From Propionicicella superfundia DSM 22317 (GTDB lineage: Bacteria > Actinomycetota > Actinomycetes > Propionibacteriales > Propionibacteriaceae), in NCBI RefSeq assembly GCF_000423465.1, contig NZ_AUIA01000018.1, positions 50,504 through 114,503 of the forward strand: a stretch of 64,000 bases of DNA, read 5' to 3'. The notes below the pieces were generated by a model. The model had not been told where the DNA came from and did not search any database. It saw nothing but the letters and a program-made list of their open reading frames with translations. The position numbers and the translations under genes were made by a program. This document shows, piece by piece, positions 60,301 through 64,000 of the stretch (position 1 is its first letter; every line of letters starts with the position of its first letter).

Positions 60301-60918
60301 ATGACCCACAAGACCCGTCCGCCCCACCGGAGCCGCCGTGCGCAGTTCCGCGAGGAACGACGGCAGCATGCCCGGACGAGGCGCCGCCGCCGCCTGCTCG
60401 CCGTCGCCGGAGGGCTGGTCGCCGTTGCGCTCGTCGTCGTCGGGCTGTGGTCGGCCGTCCCCAGCGGCGGCGACACGGCCACCGCGGCGCCCGACTTCAC
60501 GCTGCCCACCACCGAGGGCGGTTCCGTCACGCTCAGCTCGCTGCGCGGGTCCCCGGTCATCCTCTATTTCAACGAGGGCGCCGGTTGCGGCTCGTGCACC
60601 GTCCAGATGGCCGAGATCGAGAAGAACCCCGGCTTCGCCGCCGCCGGCATCACCGTGCTGCCGATCGTGATGAACAGTGCCGAGGAGATCCTGCCCGACC
60701 TGAAGACCTATGGCGTCACGACGCCGTACCTGCTGGACGACGGGACGGTGTCGGCGGCGTACAACGTGCTCGGCAAGGGCATGCACGAGGGTCTTCCCGG
60801 GCACGGCTTCGTCCTCGTCGACGCCGATGGCGTCCAGCGCTGGTACGGAAACTACCCGTCCATGTGGCTCGACCCGGCCGACCTTCTCGCCGAGTCGACC
60901 TCACGGCTGGGATCGTGA
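60301..60918 (+). CDS. Membrane-anchored peroxiredoxin/thioredoxin-like protein
   Basis: A 205-residue protein. A very basic N-terminus (RRRRR) and one helix (~33-52) anchor it. The outer AhpC/TSA-type domain has APDFTLPTTEGGSVTLSSLRG, the active site GAGCGSC, and DDGTVSAAYNVLG. It receives electrons from the CcdA-like protein and may keep exported thiols or metal sites reduced. Nine base pairs after the CcdA-like gene; same operon. Confidence 0.86.
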   Translation: MTHKTRPPHRSRRAQFREERRQHARTRRRRRLLAVAGGLVAVALVVVGLWSAVPSGGDTATAAPDFTLPTTEGGSVTLSSLRGSPVILYFNEGAGCGSCTVQMAEIEKNPGFAAAGITVLPIVMNSAEEILPDLKTYGVTTPYLLDDGTVSAAYNVLGKGMHEGLPGHGFVLVDADGVQRWYGNYPSMWLDPADLLAESTSRLGS

Positions 60919-60951
60919 TCCGCCTGGCGCCCTGACCCATCTGGTTCCCGT

Positions 60952-60973
60952 CAGCGGCTGCGTTCAGCCGTTG
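60952..60973. terminator. Hairpin between convergent redoxin and immunity genes
   Basis: CAGCGGCTG-CGTT-CAGCCGTTG pairs along nine positions with one G-T wobble. It lies between the redoxin gene and the DUF2185 gene, which converge. Confidence 0.55.
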
Positions 60974-61000
60974 ACGAGGCTGGACCGCTCCCAGCGCCGT

Positions 61001-61369
61001 TCAGGCGCGGTGCTGAGGCGGAACGTAGAGGCGTTCGAGCGGGATCTCCTCCCCGGTGGGGGTGTCGACGATACGGATACCGAGCTCGTCACGGACGAGT
61101 TGAAGGTCGGACCCTACCGGCAGATCCCAGATGCCGATGAGCGCAGGCTCGATCGCACAGAGGTCGTTGAAGTCGACGATCCGCCAGTTGGCGGAGTTGT
61201 TGAGGTAGTCGCTGGTGTCGATATGGCTCATGACCTGCCATCCGTTGTCAGCGGGCGCCTTCGACGGGCGCCGCACCATCCACCGCACCTTGCCACGCCC
61301 CTCCAAGACATTGAGCGTGGCCAGACATGCGCCGGCTTTCGGGATGAACTCGATACCCGCGGGGGACAC
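61001..61369 (-). CDS. DUF2185 protein, probable immunity protein (Imm33-like)
   Basis: A 122-residue protein containing DUF2185: WMVRRPSKAPADNGWQVMSH, SDYLNNSANWRIVDFNDLC and IGIWDLPVGSDL. DUF2185 proteins are frequent immunity proteins of polymorphic toxin systems. It lies downstream of the toxin and ankyrin genes on the same strand. The GTG start at 61369 is tentative, with no good ribosome site. It may protect against a different toxin from the one at hand. Confidence 0.78.
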   Translation of the reverse strand: MSPAGIEFIPKAGACLATLNVLEGRGKVRWMVRRPSKAPADNGWQVMSHIDTSDYLNNSANWRIVDFNDLCAIEPALIGIWDLPVGSDLQLVRDELGIRIVDTPTGEEIPLERLYVPPQHRA

Positions 61370-61444
61370 AGCAACTCCGATCTTCTCGCCGTAATGAACC
61401 GCATGCTACCCGTGGCAGGGCTCACTCCCGGGCCGACCCCGTGG

Positions 61445-62017
61445 TCAGTCCCGTGGGTGTGCCGCGTCGTACTCCTGCGCACGCCGGAGCAGATCAGCAC
61501 GCCCCCACGGAAGATTGAAGAGGAAATCCCGCAGCGTCCGGTTGTAGTACCTGTTGACAATCACATCGAAATCAATATCAGGCCGCTCGAACACCACATC
61601 ATAGAACGGAGCCAACTCCTCATCATCCGCGCTGATATCCTCCAACGCCTGGAGCGGAACCCCGGACCGCGCGGACCGCAGATTGATATCCGCCCCCCCA
61701 TCGAGCAACCGCTTCAACAACGGCGCCTCCAACACGAAATCATGCTTCTTACGCCCAGCGAACAAGACATGCAACGCGTTGACATTGTCACTCCTGATCA
61801 CCGCCGACGCATCGGCACCATCATCCAACAACCGGTTGGCGATCCTCACCCGATCAACCATGCCCGAGTTCATCAAAGCCCCATGCAGCGCCGTCGTACC
61901 ACCCGGCTCCCGATACTCGACAGCCAACTTGGCATCGTACTGCTCCATGAACCGCTCAAACGTATCACTCTCGGCGGAATACCAAGGATTCCACGCCATC
62001 ACCATGTCCTGCCTCAC
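61445..62017 (-). CDS. Ankyrin-repeat protein, probable immunity protein
   Basis: A 190-residue protein with two or three ankyrin repeats (GGTTALHGALMNSGM, NRLLDDGADASAVIRSDNVN, ALHVLF, LLKRLLDGGADINLRSA). Start GTG 62017 overlaps the toxin stop (GTGA); ATG 62005 is an alternative. Translational coupling to a nuclease toxin is the classic position of the cognate immunity gene. Codon third positions are less GC-rich than in the neighbours, which hints at horizontal transfer. Confidence 0.82.
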   Translation of the reverse strand: MRQDMVMAWNPWYSAESDTFERFMEQYDAKLAVEYREPGGTTALHGALMNSGMVDRVRIANRLLDDGADASAVIRSDNVNALHVLFAGRKKHDFVLEAPLLKRLLDGGADINLRSARSGVPLQALEDISADDEELAPFYDVVFERPDIDFDVIVNRYYNRTLRDFLFNLPWGRADLLRRAQEYDAAHPRD

Positions 62018-64000
62018 TTCCCGGTCGCTACCTCGTCGTCGTGTGCTTGGTTCCGCCCTGGGTCTTCGACGCGGTAGTTCTTCGGATTGCGATACCTCTC
62101 CAGGAACTGCTCTGTCGAGATGCGTCCAGACAGATAGCGGTCGCGCAGATCGGAGTATTTCGCATTATCGAGATGACCCATGTCCCAGATCCCTTTTCGG
62201 GATTGCCCGGGCTCCCACTCGATGAGACGCCATTTTCCTTTGTCAGGGCCGAGGTCGACCAGGTCTGGGCCGTTGACATTGTCACGGACCCGGACCCACA
62301 TCTGGTTCTCACCAGGGGTATCGAGGCGGAGCTTACCTTTCTTGATATCGGCGATCTGTTCGGCGCGGGACGCCTCCCACACCCCTTCGACCTGCTCGGG
62401 CGCGTAGGCAGGCCGGTAGTTCGCGTACGGCAACAGATCACCATTGGCATCGTACCCGTAGCTGCCGGGCACACCCTTGGCCTCCATGCCGTACTCGCTG
62501 AGGCCGCGGTTCTCCGCGACCCAGGAGTGGTTCGCCTCGTCCCACCGCATGACCCACCCACGGTCGCCGTTGATATTCTCCAGCAGCAACGGCCTGCCGT
62601 TGCGGTGATCGACCGGCTGACCCCACTCATTCTGCGGAGCGTCATCAAGCGCACGCTGGACATCCACCGGTTTGTACCGTGTCGGGGCTTCAACGGCTCG
62701 GACGGTCTCACGCACCGGGGCGGACGGATCATACGAACCTGCGCGCGACGAGGTCGGTGCCGTCCCCCGCGGAGCGGACGGCGATTCGTTCCCACCCTGC
62801 GCCTCGTCCGGGACGCCAGCCCCGTGAGTGCGCGTGTTCGGTTGGTCGAGCCGGATCGCGTCGGACACCGGGGTGTGGGCGGGAAGGGACACGTTCCTGG
62901 TCGCGGTGTCCACCACACCGGGCAGACCATTCGGGCGCGTCACGGGCTTCACCACATCGGCCAACGCCCGCCACCCACTCTTCACCCCACCCGCACCCAG
63001 ATCGACGACACGCACCGCCCCGGCCACAAGATGAGAACCACCCGGCACCACGATCTCCCCCACCCGAACCGCGGTCCTCGCAACGAACCCCCCGATCCGA
63101 GTCCCGGTCACCACACCCTTCGCACTCCCCGCAGCAGCCCCCGCCCCGGGAATGAAGAACGTACCGATATTCGCAACCACCTCGGTCCCGGCAGCGACCC
63201 CGTCCGCCCGCCACTTGTTCCACCCGTCCTGCCCCGCCAGGAACGCCTGATGATCCCACCCGATCAGACTCCCCCACGCCGTCACCGCGACATCCATCCG
63301 GCCAGCGACAAACCCCCCGACAGGACCCTCCGTGTAGGCAAGAGACGACAACAACGGCGACGTGACGATCACCGTGGACAACGCGAAATCACCAACCCCC
63401 AGCCACGACCGGCCGGCAACACCCCAACTCCAGTCGCCACTCTCCGGATCACGGCCGATCAAGGACGCCGCGCCGGTCCAGGTCCCCTCCCAGAAGTTCC
63501 CGAGCCCGTGCCCGACAGACTCCGTGCAATTCCGGCTCTCCTCCACCGGCCGCCCCCACGACGACACATCCGGATTCGCATCCAACGCCGCAGCCGTGAT
63601 CGCCTGCGCAGGGACAGCACACACCGTGGTCAACTCGGCCTGGATCGTGTTCGCACACGTCGCCGCCGCCGTCGACACCGACTCGATGATCCGGTTCAAC
63701 TCGCCCAGCAACGACGCGTTCTTCTCCACCGCCGGTCCATGCTCGTTCCACGGGATCGTGGTGTACGCGTGCGGATCCATACTCGTCCCCGCCAACTGCT
63801 CCTGCCCATGGGCACCCGACTCCCAGTAGCTCGTGAACGTGAAGCTCCCGTACGCCTCAAGATTCGTCACCTGATACCCGGCGAGCGCCTCGGTCCGGAA
63901 CGCGACCGCACGCTCCTCGAACTCGGCAAGAGTCGGCTTGATCCCATCCAACGCGGCCGCATACGTCTCAAGCGCAGCACCCACACGCGTCGTCACCCCG
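62014..64000 (-). CDS. Polymorphic toxin with C-terminal GH-E nuclease domain (5' end outside window)
   Basis: The frame is open to the window edge; a GTG at 63996 exists, but the N-terminal helical region (ALDGIKPTLAEFEERAVAFR) looks like the middle of a WXG/LXG-type export domain, so the true start is probably outside. A central region with hydrophobic, Gly-rich stretches precedes a Pro/Ser/Arg-rich linker. The last ~150 residues carry WDMGHLDNAKYSDLRDRYLS, TEQFLERYRNPKNYRVEDP and RNQAHDDE, the GH-E (HNH/EndoVII-like) nuclease pattern. Probably delivered to competitors by a type VII-like route. Confidence 0.85.
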   Translation of the reverse strand, partial: GVTTRVGAALETYAAALDGIKPTLAEFEERAVAFRTEALAGYQVTNLEAYGSFTFTSYWESGAHGQEQLAGTSMDPHAYTTIPWNEHGPAVEKNASLLGELNRIIESVSTAAATCANTIQAELTTVCAVPAQAITAAALDANPDVSSWGRPVEESRNCTESVGHGLGNFWEGTWTGAASLIGRDPESGDWSWGVAGRSWLGVGDFALSTVIVTSPLLSSLAYTEGPVGGFVAGRMDVAVTAWGSLIGWDHQAFLAGQDGWNKWRADGVAAGTEVVANIGTFFIPGAGAAAGSAKGVVTGTRIGGFVARTAVRVGEIVVPGGSHLVAGAVRVVDLGAGGVKSGWRALADVVKPVTRPNGLPGVVDTATRNVSLPAHTPVSDAIRLDQPNTRTHGAGVPDEAQGGNESPSAPRGTAPTSSRAGSYDPSAPVRETVRAVEAPTRYKPVDVQRALDDAPQNEWGQPVDHRNGRPLLLENINGDRGWVMRWDEANHSWVAENRGLSEYGMEAKGVPGSYGYDANGDLLPYANYRPAYAPEQVEGVWEASRAEQIADIKKGKLRLDTPGENQMWVRVRDNVNGPDLVDLGPDKGKWRLIEWEPGQSRKGIWDMGHLDNAKYSDLRDRYLSGRISTEQFLERYRNPKNYRVEDPGRNQAHDDEVATGK

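Overview
The window is GC-rich throughout, with GTG starts common, tightly coupled genes (many ATGA or GTGA start/stop overlaps) and families typical of actinomycetes: a gluABCD-type glutamate importer, a Hen1-Pnkp RNA-repair pair, a fused tyrosine kinase/chain-length regulator and a WXG/LXG-like polymorphic toxin. A high-GC Actinomycetota chromosome is the safest reading. I cannot fix the genus from the sequence. I see no rRNA, tRNA or CRISPR array.

Left third (1-21.7 kb). This part is mostly metabolic and transport genes. It opens with a divergent persulfide-response locus: the N-terminus of a CoA-disulfide-reductase-like flavoprotein, a Cys-rich small protein and a CsoR-family regulator, all sharing one perfect operator. 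Next come a LacI-regulated sugar ABC transporter with a BadF-type kinase and ornithine aminotransferase, and an ABC-2 exporter. A TPP-riboswitch-controlled thiamine salvage operon (thiM-thiE-thiD-tenA) and gluABCD follow. The hen1-pnkp operon has a possible 42-residue zinc-ribbon-like ORF at its end.

Middle (21.7-35.7 kb). A palindromic intergenic repeat precedes a stress-protein/crcB/crcB operon whose leader resembles a fluoride riboswitch. Then come a PH-domain membrane protein, an acyltransferase, a TetR-ATPase-permease drug exporter with a striking four-half-site operator, a RelE-type toxin-antitoxin pair and a dipeptide ABC transporter.

Surface-polymer region (36-56.2 kb). An SGNH-like hydrolase, a serine-acetyltransferase-like protein and an AMP-forming ligase on one strand converge on an operon for a carrier protein, an asparagine-synthase-like amidotransferase and a NAD-synthetase-like enzyme. 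Between them lies a repeat-rich stretch holding an IS21 end and the second copy of the palindromic element. Beyond this are a BY-kinase/Wzz fusion, glycosyltransferases, a low-molecular-weight phosphatase, a polymerase/ligase, GDP-mannose dehydratase and reductase, a degenerate C-methyltransferase homologue and a 3,5-epimerase. Together they look like a locus for an exopolysaccharide with a deoxysugar and an unusual ACP-dependent, amide-forming decoration.

Right end (56.3-64 kb). A DUF305 lipoprotein, a two-component system and a thiol-redox export module (glutaredoxin-like, CcdA-like, redoxin) form a metal/oxidative-stress cassette. It is followed, on the opposite strand, by a polymorphic toxin with a GH-E nuclease tip and two dissimilar immunity genes; the toxin gene runs off the window edge.
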